Source: Bradyrhizobium cajani
GTDB lineage: Bacteria > Pseudomonadota > Alphaproteobacteria > Rhizobiales > Xanthobacteraceae
Assembly (NCBI RefSeq): GCF_009759665.1
Contig: NZ_WQNE01000002.1
Location: forward strand, 404,716 to 468,715
Direction: 5' to 3'
Length of the DNA: 64,000 bases
Made by a program: the position numbers and the translations under genes. Of the stretch, positions 48,251-57,476 are shown piece after piece; position 1 is the stretch's first letter, and each line of letters opens with the position of its first letter. Under the pieces are notes generated by a model. The model was not told the origin of the DNA, did not search any database, and saw only the letters and a program-made list of their open reading frames with translations.

Positions 48251-48670
48251 ATGAAAGTCAAGGACGTGATGCACAAGGGTGTCGACTGGGTCAGCCCCAA
48301 CACCCCTATTACCGAACTCGCCAAGTTGATGCGGGCGCATGACATCGGCTGCATTCCGATTGGCGAGGACGACAAGCTGGTCGGGATGGTGACCGACCGC
48401 GATATCGTCTGCAAAGGGCTCGCGAGCCACGGCTTCGATGCCGGCCGCGCGACCGCGCGCGACGTGATGACCGAGGGCATCCATTGCTGTCGGGAGGACG
48501 ATGACCTCGCAAAGGCGATGCATCATATGGAGAAGCTACAGGTCCGCAGGCTGCCGGTGATCAACAAGAGCAAGCGGATGGTCGGCATCATCAGTCTGGG
48601 TGACGTCGGCCATTCCGCGTCAGGTGATTTGCTGACCGAGACCGTCAGGAGCGTTTCGGCGCACCACTGA
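48251..48670 (+). CDS. CBS-domain pair protein
   Basis: The 139-residue protein is two CBS motifs: VKDVMHKGVDWVSPNTPITELAKLMRAHDIGCIPIGEDDKLVGMVTDRDIV and the second with ARDVMTEGIHCCREDDDLAKAMHHMEKLQVRRLPVINKSKRMVGIISLGDV. Such stand-alone CBS pairs bind adenosine nucleotides and act as energy or stress sensors. ATG 48251 was chosen since GGAGGC lies before it. It follows YbaK and precedes groEL, separated from the latter by 255 bases that contain a short tandem repeat. Confidence 0.93.
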   Translation: MKVKDVMHKGVDWVSPNTPITELAKLMRAHDIGCIPIGEDDKLVGMVTDRDIVCKGLASHGFDAGRATARDVMTEGIHCCREDDDLAKAMHHMEKLQVRRLPVINKSKRMVGIISLGDVGHSASGDLLTETVRSVSAHH

Positions 48671-48708
48671 AATACGGCCAGGAATACGGCCAAGGAATAC
48701 GGCCAAGG
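48671..48708. repeat. Short tandem repeat of AATACGGCCAAGG
   Basis: Three near-exact copies of a 12-13-base unit (AATACGGCCAGG, AATACGGCCAAGG, AATACGGCCAAGG) start at the CBS stop codon. The region to groEL holds no gene. It may affect mRNA stability, or be a replication-slippage product. Confidence 0.85.
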
Positions 48709-48925
48709 CTCCGCTCGCGATCGCCGCTCGACCAGGTTGAGCTGGGCCGGAGCCATGCCTTCGACATGCAACCATCGCGCGGCGCGAAGGCGGCGGCCCG
48801 CAGCGCTTTTTATTGCGCCGGCTCGAACGCAAGGCGATGTGGGCGCACGTCGATTTGGAAGACCGCGAAGGCGACTTGAGACCACTTGCCCAGCTTAAGA
48901 GGAGGAGTGAAGGGAGGTTCGCATC

Positions 48926-50554
48926 ATGGTTGCCAAGGATCTGAAATTCGCGACCGAAGCGCGCGAACGGATGCTGCGGGGCATTGATACGCTGGCGAAT
49001 GCCGTCAAGGTCACGCTCGGTCCCAAGGGGCGCAACGTGGTGATCGAAAGATCGTTCGGCGCGCCGCGTATCACCAAGGACGGTATCACGGTCGCCAAGG
49101 AGATCGAGCTTGAGGACAGGTTCGAGAACATGGGCGCCCAGATGGTGCGCGAGGTGGCGTCCAGGACCAGCGACATCGCGGGCGACGGCACCACGACCGC
49201 AACCGTGCTCGCAGAAGCCATTGTCAAGGAAGGCGCCAAGTCGGTCGCCGCAGGCATGAATCCGATGGACCTCAAGCGCGGCATCGATCTTGCGGTGGAC
49301 GCGATCGTGCATGACCTGAAGTCTCATGCCAGGAAGGTGACGGCTAACGAGGAGATCGCTCAGGTCGCCACCATCTCGGCGAATGGCGACGCCGAGATAG
49401 GCAAGTTCCTCGCCGACGCCATGAAGAAGGTCGGCAATGAGGGCGTCATCACGGTGGAAGAGGCAAAGAGCCTCAGCACCGAACTCGAAATCGTCGAAGG
49501 CATGCAATTCGACCGCGGCTACATCTCGCCCTATTTCGTCACCAATGCCGAAAAGATGCGCGTCGAGCTTGAGGACGTCTATCTGCTGATCCACGAGAAG
49601 AAGCTGTCTGTACTGCAGTCCCTGCTTCCGCTCCTGGAGGCGGTGGCGCAATCGGGCAAGCCGCTTCTGATCGTCGCGGAGGATGTTGAAGGCGAAGCGC
49701 TCGCAACGCTCCTGGTCAACAAGCTGCGTGGCGGCTTGAAGGTCGCCGCAGTGAAGGCGCCGGGTTTTGGCGATCGCCGCAAGGCGATGCTGGAAGACAT
49801 TGCCATCCTGACCGGCGGCACCGCGATCTCCGAAGATATCGGCATCAAGCTCGAGAATGTCACGCTCGACATGCTCGGGCGCGCCAAGAAGGTCGTGATC
49901 GATAAGGAGAGCACGACCATCGTCGACGGCGCCGGCGCGAAAAAGGACATCGAAGCGCGCATGACGCAGATCAAGGTGCAGATCGAGGAGACCACCTCCG
50001 ACTACGACCGCGAAAAACTGCAGGAGCGTTTGGCGAAGCTTGCCGGCGGGGTCGCGGTGATCCGCGTCGGCGGCGCAACCGAGGTCGAGGTCAAGGAGCG
50101 CAAGGACCGCGTCGACGACGCGCATCATGCAACGCGCGCAGCGGTCGAGGAAGGCATCCTTCCCGGTGGCGGCGTCGCCCTGCTGCGAGCGCAGAAGGCG
50201 CTCAAGGGCATGAAGACGGCCAATGCCGATCAGAAGGCAGGCGTCGAGATCGTGCGCCGCGCGCTGCGGATGCCAGCATGCCAGATCGCCGAGAACGCGG
50301 GCGAAGAGGGCTCGCTGGTCGTCAACAAGGTGCTTGAGAACGACAATTACAATTGGGGATTCAATGCTGCGACCGGCGAATATCAGGACATGGTGAAAGC
50401 CGGCGTGATCGACCCCGCCAAGGTCGTGCGCACCGCGTTGCAGGATGCCTCCTCCATCGCCGCGCTCCTGATCACGACGGAAGCACTGGTCGCCGAAAAG
50501 CCGAAGAAGGCCGAGACGACGCACGCGCCGGGCATGCCGCCAATGGATTTCTGA
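48926..50554 (+). CDS. groEL: Chaperonin GroEL (60 kDa), solitary copy
   Basis: The 542-residue protein shows all GroEL landmarks: [28 protein letters not shown], the ATP site [29 protein letters not shown] and [13 protein letters not shown]. It folds client proteins as a double ring. There is no groES gene next to it and no CIRCE sequence was seen, which fits an extra paralogue that alphaproteobacteria of this group carry in several copies. The C-terminus is [11 protein letters not shown], without the usual GGM repeat tail. GGGAGG precedes the ATG. It may work with GroES from another locus. Confidence 0.96.
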   Translation: MVAKDLKFATEARERMLRGIDTLANAVKVTLGPKGRNVVIERSFGAPRITKDGITVAKEIELEDRFENMGAQMVREVASRTSDIAGDGTTTATVLAEAIVKEGAKSVAAGMNPMDLKRGIDLAVDAIVHDLKSHARKVTANEEIAQVATISANGDAEIGKFLADAMKKVGNEGVITVEEAKSLSTELEIVEGMQFDRGYISPYFVTNAEKMRVELEDVYLLIHEKKLSVLQSLLPLLEAVAQSGKPLLIVAEDVEGEALATLLVNKLRGGLKVAAVKAPGFGDRRKAMLEDIAILTGGTAISEDIGIKLENVTLDMLGRAKKVVIDKESTTIVDGAGAKKDIEARMTQIKVQIEETTSDYDREKLQERLAKLAGGVAVIRVGGATEVEVKERKDRVDDAHHATRAAVEEGILPGGGVALLRAQKALKGMKTANADQKAGVEIVRRALRMPACQIAENAGEEGSLVVNKVLENDNYNWGFNAATGEYQDMVKAGVIDPAKVVRTALQDASSIAALLITTEALVAEKPKKAETTHAPGMPPMDF

Positions 50555-50595
50555 CGGCAACCAGCCGCTCGCTTCCGGGCGCGATCAAGCGTGCA

Positions 50596-50892
50596 TCAGG
50601 CCTGCTCTTGCAATACTGCGGCACCGAGTTCGTCGAAACGAAACAGCTGAAAGATCCGCTGGCCATTGAAATCGAGCACCCTCAGATCGTCTGTTTCGTG
50701 CAGATCGCTCTCGACCGCATGAAAATGCCCGCCATAGCGCTCCTTCGCGAGATCGAGCGGCACATCGAAGGCGACAAACTTGCCGACTCCCTTGGCCTTG
50801 AGCCTGCCCATGAACTTCGGATCGTGCAGCGTTCCGTGGGACGTGAGGACCAGCAACGGACCACTGGCCGTAAGCAGCAGAAAGGACCTCAT
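50596..50892 (-). CDS. Conserved hypothetical cytosolic protein, 98 residues
   Basis: The product begins MRSFLLLTASGPLLVLTSHG and has KGVGKFVAFDVPLDLAKERYGGHFHAVESDLHETDDLRVLDFNG followed by RIFQLFRFDELGAAV. This matches small proteins found in many Bradyrhizobium genomes annotated as cytosolic or hypothetical. GGGAG lies 7 bases before the ATG. It is convergent with groEL (41 bases apart). Function is unknown; the HFHAVESDLHETDDLRVLDFNG segment is probably the conserved core. Confidence 0.82.
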   Translation of the reverse strand: MRSFLLLTASGPLLVLTSHGTLHDPKFMGRLKAKGVGKFVAFDVPLDLAKERYGGHFHAVESDLHETDDLRVLDFNGQRIFQLFRFDELGAAVLQEQA

Positions 50893-51079
50893 CGATCAAC
50901 TCCCTGGTCGTTGGTTTCACCAGCATCTATGCGGCGACCAATGCCGCTCGTGCTGGTGCCTGTCGATGGTTACATAAGAGCGAGCTGGCTCGACTGCACG
51001 GTTGCGATTGCTCAGAGAAAGGGGGCGGTATCGTGCAGGTGCCATCCCCACGACCGCAAGTCACTTCAAGCGCAAAACT

Positions 51080-51646
51080 TCACTCATCCAATTTCTTGCT
51101 CAGTTCAGGCTCGAGCTTGTTCCGGTCGACCGTCTGATAGAACGTGATGGGTCTGCATTTTCCCTCGAAATCCGCGAGGACGATTGCCGTCCACGGACTC
51201 GTGGCGTCGCCCGAACCCTCACGGAGCTCCGGCATGACCTTGCGAGCAGCGATCACATACCAAGCGTGACCGGCCGCTGCGGCCTTCGCAGCCGCAGCGA
51301 ACTCATCCAATATTCCGCGCAGATTTTTGCGCATTTCTTCTTCAGTGTCTCCGCGGAGGTATTTTCGAGACGACTTTCCCGCCTCTCCGTACTCATGATG
51401 AATGTTCAACTGTAGTCTGGCATCATCCACTTCGATCTTGGTCACCCGGATCACCGCTCCGCCTTCGCGAAGATAGTCTCGCACGCGGACGTCGCAGGCC
51501 AAGAATCTGTCCGTGGGAGCGCTAGCTGGGGGCAGCGCGGCGAGTGCTCGGGTGTTCTTTTTTCGAGGGGCAGCATCCGCAGGCATCGTGGCGATGGCGG
51601 CGCTGAGGAGCGCCGCGGCAAGCATGACTGGAAGACGGGCATTCAT
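51080..51646 (-). CDS. Exported hypothetical protein, 188 residues
   Basis: The protein starts MNARLPVMLAAALLSAAIATMPADAAP, a signal peptide with cleavage after ADA. The mature part is alpha/beta, with CDVRVRDYLREGGAVIRVTKIEVDDARLQLNIHHEYG and a helix EEEMRKNLRGILDEFAAAAKAAAAG. The ribosome site before the ATG is weak. No domain is recognised. It faces the penicillin-binding protein gene across 198 bases, so it may share its regulation. Confidence 0.72.
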   Translation of the reverse strand: MNARLPVMLAAALLSAAIATMPADAAPRKKNTRALAALPPASAPTDRFLACDVRVRDYLREGGAVIRVTKIEVDDARLQLNIHHEYGEAGKSSRKYLRGDTEEEMRKNLRGILDEFAAAAKAAAAGHAWYVIAARKVMPELREGSGDATSPWTAIVLADFEGKCRPITFYQTVDRNKLEPELSKKLDE

Positions 51647-51844
51647 GAGTGCGCTGCCAATGCGGTATTTCCAAAACGCGCTGATCGCAGCATTGGTTCC
51701 GTCCCGGGGCCAGGTCGGAGTCGTTGCTGAAGGCCGGGGAAGCGACAGGGAGCGCCTCAGGAACTTTTTCCTCGAAACGGCCTTGTCTAATACTGTTTCT
51801 ACAAGAAGGGACCTTACGGGGCGGTTTTTGGCCGACGGCAGGTC

Positions 51845-54685
51845 ATGGACTCGATTCTCATCAAGATCTTCGCCACAGCGCTTGCCTTCAGCCAGGTCGC
51901 TACCCGGCCGGATGGGGTCAAGACGGAGTTCGATGCGGTGCGTGACCGCGCCGAGGTGGCGGAGCTTTTGAGTGCCGGCTGCGCCCACATGCGCAACGCT
52001 TTCGATATCGAGGACATCAACCTGGATGATCTGATTACCACCGCCATGGATGACAAGGAGGCATTGAGCAGCGAGATCAAGGCGTTCAAAGGACTAAAGC
52101 TCGCCGACCTCCACGTGGCTTACAGGCAGTTCTGCAAGGTCGAAGAAATCGAAGAATCTCCGGTCGATCTTGGTCAGGTCATCACTTTCTACAACAGCGC
52201 GGTCAAGGATCTGCCCGACGCCGTGCAGCTTAAGCACCTCAGGCTTCCCGGCACCAGCATAGTCCTCGACAACAAGAGCGAGCGCCTTGCCGAGATTTAC
52301 GTGCCGAACAATCGCCGCATCTGGGTCAAGCTTGCCGATATCCCCGAAGCGGTACGCAATGCATTCATCGCCGCCGAGGACAAGCGATTCTTCCAACACA
52401 CCGGCATTGACGAGCGCGGACTGGTCCGCGCCTTCATCGGCAACTTCACGCACCCGGGACGGCCGCAGGGCGGCTCAACCATTACGCAGCAGGTCGCCAA
52501 GAACCTGCTGGTGGGCAACGACATCACCTACGAAAGAAAACTGCGCGAGATGATCGTTGCCTCGCGGATGGAGCGCGCCCTGACCAAGGCGGAAATCCTC
52601 GAGCTCTATCTCAATTCAATTTATCTCGGTCGTGGGGCTTGGGGCATCGAGATGGCTGCGCGCAGCTATTTCGGCAAACCAGCCAAGGCGCTCTCCGCAG
52701 TCGAGGGCGCGCTGCTCGCCGGCCTAGCCAAGGGACCGAACTACTTCAATCCCGACCACCATCCTGAGCGCGCGCACGAGCGCCTTGCGTACGTGCTGGG
52801 CCGCATGCAGAAAGACGCCATGATCGACGCCGCCGCGGCGGCGCAACCAGTATTGCCGCAGCTCGTCGAGTACCGGCCGACGCGCAGGGACTTCGGCTTT
52901 CACTTCGTCGATCACATCGCCCGCGAGGCAAAGATGGTCGCAGGCCTCGATAGTCTCATCAATTCCTCCTACACGGTGCGCTCGACCGTCAACTCGGCCT
53001 TGCAGCGCGCAGTCGAGGCAACATTGCAGGAGGGCCTCGCGCGATACGAGCTGAACAGCGGTCGTTACAAATTTGAGGGACCCGAGGCGAACATTTCCGA
53101 TGCTGTCCGTGTGATTGCGGCAGACCCGAGGACCACGGAACCGGCGTGGCTCGTGGCGCTGAAGGCGACGCGGCTCCCTCTCTATGACGTTCACTGGGAA
53201 TCGGCGGTCGTGCTGGAGAATGCGCGTGGCAAGCGCGGCGATGCGATCAACGTCGGTCTGACTGACGGAAGCATCCTGCCGCTGAACACCTGGAACGCCG
53301 CGATCCGACACGGTCTCAAGCCGTACGACGTGGTCTATGTTCAGGTGGGCGAAGCCAGGCGTAAGCAAGCGGCGCGCGCCGAGCTGCGCATTCGACCGAC
53401 CGTGCAGGGAGCCGCGCTCGTACTCGGGAACGAAACCGGCCGCATTCTCGCGATGGCGGGCGGCTTTTCGTATCCGGCAAGCCAGCTCAACCGCGTCGTC
53501 CAGAGCCTGCGGCAACCCGGCTCCACCTTGAAGCCGCTGACCTATCTCGCTGCCCTTCAGAAGGGATTGCAGCCCAACACGCTGGTGATGGACGAACCCA
53601 TTACGCTGGCACCGATCGGCGCGACGGGCTCCGCGGGACAGCGCGGTTTCTGGTCGCCGAGAAACTACGACGGCGGCGCTTCGGGCGCCATTACGCTGCG
53701 GCGAGCGCTGGAGAACTCGCGGAATCTCGCCACCGCACAATTGTTCGCGACCGGTCTCGACGACAGCGCCGAGCAAGGCCTCGACCGGGTCTGCGAGCTC
53801 GCGATGGAAGCGCAGCTCTACAAGGAATGCATGCGCTACTACCCGTTCGTGCTCGGCGCCCAAACTGTGCGCCTAATCGACCTTGCAGCGTTTTATGCAG
53901 CGATCGCCAACGAAGGCGCACGGCCCCAGCCCCATGCGATCGAGACGATCGAACAGGACGGCCGCGCAATCTACCGGCACGATCCCCGCGCGGTGGACTG
54001 GATCGGCTCCGCCGACCGAGCATCGTTTTACCAGTTGAAATCACTGCTGCAGGGCGTGCTCGCGCGCGGAACCGCGCACGCGGTGAAGCATCTCTCGCCC
54101 TATGTCGGCGGCAAGACCGGCACCACTGACAATTGGGCCGATGCCTGGTTCGTCGGTTTCACAAATGATGTCACGGTCGCCATCTGGGTCGGCTACGACA
54201 ACGGCGACGGCGGGCGCCGCACCCTTGGGCGCGGCCAGACCGGAGCGAAAGTGGCGCTGCCGATGTTCGAGCCGATCATGCAGGCAGCCTGGGAGCTGCA
54301 CGCTCCGAGGACGGCGCTGAACGGCCCTTCGCGCGAAGCCATGCGTCAGCTTGCTGCTCTGTCGATCGATCCTTATACCGGCAATCCTGCACCGGCCGGC
54401 TCCGGGCGCGCTTTCACCGAGTATCTCAAGAGGGATCCGTCGGGCAGGATCGATAACACGCAATTTCGGATCGTCTCGCGTGCAGAAAGCTACGCCGGGC
54501 CATTCCAGCAGTGGTCCGACGACAACGACTCTTACGGCGATAGCCGGCCGCCCTTTCCATTCCCGAGTTGGCGTCTTGGTCCGCGCGAATATCCCTCCTG
54601 GCGCGGATATCCCGACGACGAGGATCGCCTCCCGCAACCGCCGCGCCGAGTCGATCCCGATTATTTCTGGCGGCGGCTGAACTGA
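51845..54685 (+). CDS. Bifunctional penicillin-binding protein (transglycosylase/transpeptidase)
   Basis: The 946-residue protein has an unusual N-terminal region of about 150 residues and a GT51 transglycosylase with catalytic Glu178 in AAEDKRFFQHTGID, GGSTITQQVAKNLL and RKLREMIVASRMERA. The transpeptidase has the nucleophile in QPGSTLKPLTY (Ser560 to Lys563), the SRN motif ALENSRNLATAQ, and GGKTGTTDNWADAWF. The C-terminus after about residue 860 is a Pro/Arg-rich tail. It polymerises and crosslinks peptidoglycan in the periplasm. Only a weak hydrophobic stretch (ILIKIFATALAFSQV) is at the N-terminus, so membrane anchoring is uncertain. The next gene, 11 bases downstream, encodes a periplasmic partner. 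Confidence 0.92.
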   Translation: MDSILIKIFATALAFSQVATRPDGVKTEFDAVRDRAEVAELLSAGCAHMRNAFDIEDINLDDLITTAMDDKEALSSEIKAFKGLKLADLHVAYRQFCKVEEIEESPVDLGQVITFYNSAVKDLPDAVQLKHLRLPGTSIVLDNKSERLAEIYVPNNRRIWVKLADIPEAVRNAFIAAEDKRFFQHTGIDERGLVRAFIGNFTHPGRPQGGSTITQQVAKNLLVGNDITYERKLREMIVASRMERALTKAEILELYLNSIYLGRGAWGIEMAARSYFGKPAKALSAVEGALLAGLAKGPNYFNPDHHPERAHERLAYVLGRMQKDAMIDAAAAAQPVLPQLVEYRPTRRDFGFHFVDHIAREAKMVAGLDSLINSSYTVRSTVNSALQRAVEATLQEGLARYELNSGRYKFEGPEANISDAVRVIAADPRTTEPAWLVALKATRLPLYDVHWESAVVLENARGKRGDAINVGLTDGSILPLNTWNAAIRHGLKPYDVVYVQVGEARRKQAARAELRIRPTVQGAALVLGNETGRILAMAGGFSYPASQLNRVVQSLRQPGSTLKPLTYLAALQKGLQPNTLVMDEPITLAPIGATGSAGQRGFWSPRNYDGGASGAITLRRALENSRNLATAQLFATGLDDSAEQGLDRVCELAMEAQLYKECMRYYPFVLGAQTVRLIDLAAFYAAIANEGARPQPHAIETIEQDGRAIYRHDPRAVDWIGSADRASFYQLKSLLQGVLARGTAHAVKHLSPYVGGKTGTTDNWADAWFVGFTNDVTVAIWVGYDNGDGGRRTLGRGQTGAKVALPMFEPIMQAAWELHAPRTALNGPSREAMRQLAALSIDPYTGNPAPAGSGRAFTEYLKRDPSGRIDNTQFRIVSRAESYAGPFQQWSDDNDSYGDSRPPFPFPSWRLGPREYPSWRGYPDDEDRLPQPPRRVDPDYFWRRLN

Positions 54686-54696
54686 GCATTGACGCC

Positions 54697-55692
54697 ATGA
54701 GACTTCTCCGTGCCGCTGCCCTCATCGCCGCCTGGGTGGCCACTTGCACGGGCGCGGCCGCACAGGAATTCCAGCTGGAGGACGTGCCCGCAGCCGCCAG
54801 CGTTCCGATCGCACAGATCAAGCCGGGCACCGTCATCTTCGCCGACCAACGCAACGACAAGCTCGCAGACCCCTCGACCGGGCTCATTCCTTTCGACGAT
54901 TGGGCCCGCTCGCGTCCGGTTCAGCGGCGCTTCCTCTCGCTCATTGAGCCCACGCTCAACCAACAAACGAAGCTGAAGCTCTCGGTCTATCAGGCGGAAG
55001 CGCGGTTTCGACTTCCAAGACCGGCAGCGGCATTGGATCTGTCGCGGTACGCGAATATCGCGCTCCTCGAGCGGATCGATCCCGCAGTCAAGCACCGGCC
55101 GATCACAGCGGCCGATGCTGTTCCCAACAAGGACGCGGGCGCCGCGCACAACCGTCCGCCGGATCGCCGCTGGTGCGAGGACGCGAAGGTAATCTGCGCG
55201 CAGTCCCGTTACATGTTCGAAGGGAAAATTCCGCAGGGCATTCAGCTTGCCAACAAGCTGCGCGAGGAGAGCAAAAAGCCGATTCCGGATTTCATCGAGT
55301 TCCAGAGTGAGATCATGCCGGTCACGCAACCGCACCTTGCCGAGTTGCCGATGCTGACAGGGATCGACTCCACAGTCACCGGCGCGCTCGAGCAGAACAT
55401 CTTTTGGGTCAACCAGGTCATCCAGTTCGGCAAGCTGCTCGCGGTGCTGCAACAACATCCGACCGAGCCGGAAGCCGCTATCGCGACGGTCTACATCCTT
55501 GTTGCGGTCAGGAACGACGTGCTGAACAAGCAAAGGGAATATAGCAATACACCCATGCTGCGGAATCTCGTGCCCGCGCAACTGCTGATGGGCAAGAGCT
55601 CCTTCAACAGCGGCGATTCGCTGAGCGCCGGCCTGCCGAAATACGCCAGAAGCCGCGTCAAGGCGATCGCTGACATGATGGAGCGGGAATGA
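54697..55692 (+). CDS. Periplasmic hypothetical protein cotranscribed with the penicillin-binding protein
   Basis: The 331-residue protein has a signal peptide (MRLLRAAALIAAWVATCTGAAAQ) and a mature part with no recognised domain. Features include PGTVIFADQRNDKLADPSTGLIPFDDWARSRPVQRRFLSLIEP, a Cys pair (RRWCEDAKVICAQ), and helices near the C-terminus (FWVNQVIQFGKLLAVLQQHP). It starts 11 bases after the PBP stop and is read in the same direction, so the two are cotranscribed. It may be an activator or anchor for that enzyme, like LpoA/LpoB in other bacteria, but no sequence similarity is claimed. Confidence 0.78.
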   Translation: MRLLRAAALIAAWVATCTGAAAQEFQLEDVPAAASVPIAQIKPGTVIFADQRNDKLADPSTGLIPFDDWARSRPVQRRFLSLIEPTLNQQTKLKLSVYQAEARFRLPRPAAALDLSRYANIALLERIDPAVKHRPITAADAVPNKDAGAAHNRPPDRRWCEDAKVICAQSRYMFEGKIPQGIQLANKLREESKKPIPDFIEFQSEIMPVTQPHLAELPMLTGIDSTVTGALEQNIFWVNQVIQFGKLLAVLQQHPTEPEAAIATVYILVAVRNDVLNKQREYSNTPMLRNLVPAQLLMGKSSFNSGDSLSAGLPKYARSRVKAIADMMERE

Positions 55693-55777
55693 TCAGATCG
55701 TGTGCGGCGACGAACGGACGCCGGAAAGCGCTCTCTGCGCTCCAGATGACGATTCGCGTCGTGGAATATCGGGGATT

Positions 55778-55852
55778 TGGCGCTCCCTAGGGGAATCGAA
55801 CCCCTGTTTCAGCCTTGAGAGGGCCGCGTCCTAACCGCTAGACGAAGGGAGC
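55778..55852 (-). tRNA. tRNA-Glu (anticodon CTC)
   Basis: The minus strand reads GCTCCCTTCGTCTAGCGGTT at the 5' end and GGTTCGATTCCCCTAGGGAGCG at the 3' end. Acceptor arms pair GCTCCCT with AGGGAGC, the T loop is TTCGATT, and the anticodon loop CTCTCAA gives CTC at positions 34-36. The 3' CCA is encoded. This is tRNA-Glu for GAG codons. It lies alone between the periplasmic-protein and DUF6476-like genes. Confidence 0.95.
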
Positions 55853-55908
55853 GTGAGGGCTAGCCAATAGCCTCGAAATTTGTTCGCTGCAAGGACCGAA
55901 CCGCCATT

Positions 55909-56253
55909 TTACGGCTCATTGGCAAATTTCAGCTTTCCGGCCGGCTTCAGGGTGTGGGCGTCGAAGGTGCGGATCTCCGTGACCCCGCCGATGTCCAGCG
56001 TGACCACGAGGCGATCGCCGGCAACCCCGGTCGCGACGATTTTGGCACCCTTCGGCAGGGTGGCGGTGACGTCGCTGGCCGCCTCGACCGCCCTTCCCTC
56101 GGACTTGAAAAGGCGGTAGCCCACCGCGATCAGGACGGCGCAGATCGCCAGCGCCGTGGTCAACCCCGCGATCAGCATCATCCGCCGCACCCGCGCGAAC
56201 AGCGCGGCCTGCTCGGGGGTCGGTTCGGGAACAGCGGTATCAGACGTCGTCAT
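55909..56253 (-). CDS. Small single-pass membrane protein, DUF6476-like
   Basis: The 114-residue protein has an acidic N-terminus (TTSDTAVPEPTPEQAALFARVRR), one membrane helix (MMLIAGLTTALAICAVLIAVGYRLF), and a periplasmic part with VTATLPKGAKIVATGVAGDRLVVTLDIGGVTEIRTFDA. This arrangement fits a family of unknown function in alphaproteobacteria. Its ATG (56251-56253 on the minus strand) overlaps the ATG of the divergent pseudouridine synthase gene (56252-56254), so the two genes share the bases CATG. Transcription and translation starts must be adjusted to each other. Confidence 0.75.
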   Translation of the reverse strand: MTTSDTAVPEPTPEQAALFARVRRMMLIAGLTTALAICAVLIAVGYRLFKSEGRAVEAASDVTATLPKGAKIVATGVAGDRLVVTLDIGGVTEIRTFDAHTLKPAGKLKFANEP

Positions 56254-57259
56254 GGACAGTTTTGGCTCAGCGCAAAGGTTGGAGGTCGTGGTCGGCGGCG
56301 ACGAGGGCTCGGCCCGGCTCGACCGCGTGCTGGCGGCGCACCTGACCGACCTGTCGCGATCGAGGCTGAAAGCCCTGATCCTGGCGGGCGCGGTGAGCCT
56401 GAAGGCCAACGCCGTCCGCGACCCCGCTTATCACGTCAGTCGCGGCGATACGATCACAATCGACGTGCCGGAGGCGGCCCCCGCGGAGCCCAAGGGCGAG
56501 GATATCGCCCTCGATATCGTGTTCGAGGACGACGACATTATCGTCATCAACAAGCCGAAGGGCCTGGTCGTGCACCCTGCGGCCGGCCATGAGACCGGCA
56601 CGCTGGTGAATGCGCTGATCGCCCATTGCGGCGCTTCGCTGTCGGGCATCGGCGGGGTGCGCCGGCCCGGCATCGTGCACCGGCTGGACAAGGACACCAC
56701 CGGGCTGATGGTGGTCGCCAAGAACGACCTCGCCCATGCCTCGCTGTCAGCGCAATTCGCCGACCACGGCCGCACCGGCGAGATGCGGCGCGGCTACATG
56801 GCCTTTGCCTGGGGCGTGCCGAACCGCCATCGCGGCACGGTGGACGCGCCGATCGACCGCCATCCGCATGCGCGGGAGAAGATGGCGGTGCGCCAGGGCG
56901 GCCGCGAGGCGGTGACGCACTGGGACATCATCGAGAGCTTCAACGGACGCGACGGCAAGGGCGTCGCCGCGCTGCTGGCCTGCGAGCTCGAGACCGGACG
57001 CACCCACCAGATCCGCGTCCACCTCGCCCATATCGGCCATCCGCTGCTGGGCGATGCGGTCTATGGCCCGCATTTCAAGACCAAAGCCAACCAGCTCGGC
57101 CCCGAGTCGCAGGCAGCGTTGGTGGCGCTGGGGCGGCAGGCCCTGCACGCCTATTTGCTGGTATTGGAGCACCCGAGGACAGGAGAACTTCTGCACTGGG
57201 AGGCGCCTCTGCCGGAGGATTTGCTTCTCCTTGAAAACGCGCTGAAAGCGGCGCTATGA
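56252..57259 (+). CDS. rluD: RluA/RluD-family pseudouridine synthase
   Basis: The 335-residue enzyme has an N-terminal S4-like RNA-binding domain (GSARLDRVLAAHLTDLSRSRLKALILAGAV; residues 12-45) and a catalytic domain with VINKPKGLVVHPAAGH, the catalytic Asp in GIVHRLDKDTTGLMVVAK, and HQIRVHLAHIGHPLLGDAVYG. It converts uridines of 23S rRNA or tRNA to pseudouridine. It starts at the ATG shared as CATG with the divergent small membrane protein gene. rpoH follows after 217 bases on the same strand. Confidence 0.93.
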   Translation: MDSFGSAQRLEVVVGGDEGSARLDRVLAAHLTDLSRSRLKALILAGAVSLKANAVRDPAYHVSRGDTITIDVPEAAPAEPKGEDIALDIVFEDDDIIVINKPKGLVVHPAAGHETGTLVNALIAHCGASLSGIGGVRRPGIVHRLDKDTTGLMVVAKNDLAHASLSAQFADHGRTGEMRRGYMAFAWGVPNRHRGTVDAPIDRHPHAREKMAVRQGGREAVTHWDIIESFNGRDGKGVAALLACELETGRTHQIRVHLAHIGHPLLGDAVYGPHFKTKANQLGPESQAALVALGRQALHAYLLVLEHPRTGELLHWEAPLPEDLLLLENALKAAL

Positions 57260-57476
57260 CGCAGACCGCTTAAGAAAAGCGTTACATTACAAAAAGTTAT
57301 AGCAGCCACACGGGGACGTGACGTCAGCAATCCTTCCCTTTTTGCCCCCCGATGGGGTATATTGCCCCTGCGTTGGAAATGACCAGCGCGGAACATCGCA
57401 GCCCGGCCGGCTTTGACACAGCGGTCGTCTGCCTGGCCCGCCGCTATCGGGGGCCTGAACCTTTGGAGGGCGCACT

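Noticed and set aside
48671..48708. CRISPR-like array from the AATACGGCCAAGG tandem repeat
   Set aside because: Copies are directly adjacent without spacers and no cas genes are present; it is a simple tandem repeat.
48671..48925. CIRCE operator upstream of groEL
   Set aside because: No TTAGCACTC-N9-GAGTGCTAA sequence was found.
48620..50560. Open frame on the - strand opposite groEL
   Set aside because: Shadow of a certain gene; composition typical of antisense frames.
57230..57265. Possible RpoH-type promoter (CTTGAAA with CTATGA) before rpoH
   Set aside because: The -10 match is poor and lies inside the end of the rluD gene; not distinguishable from chance.
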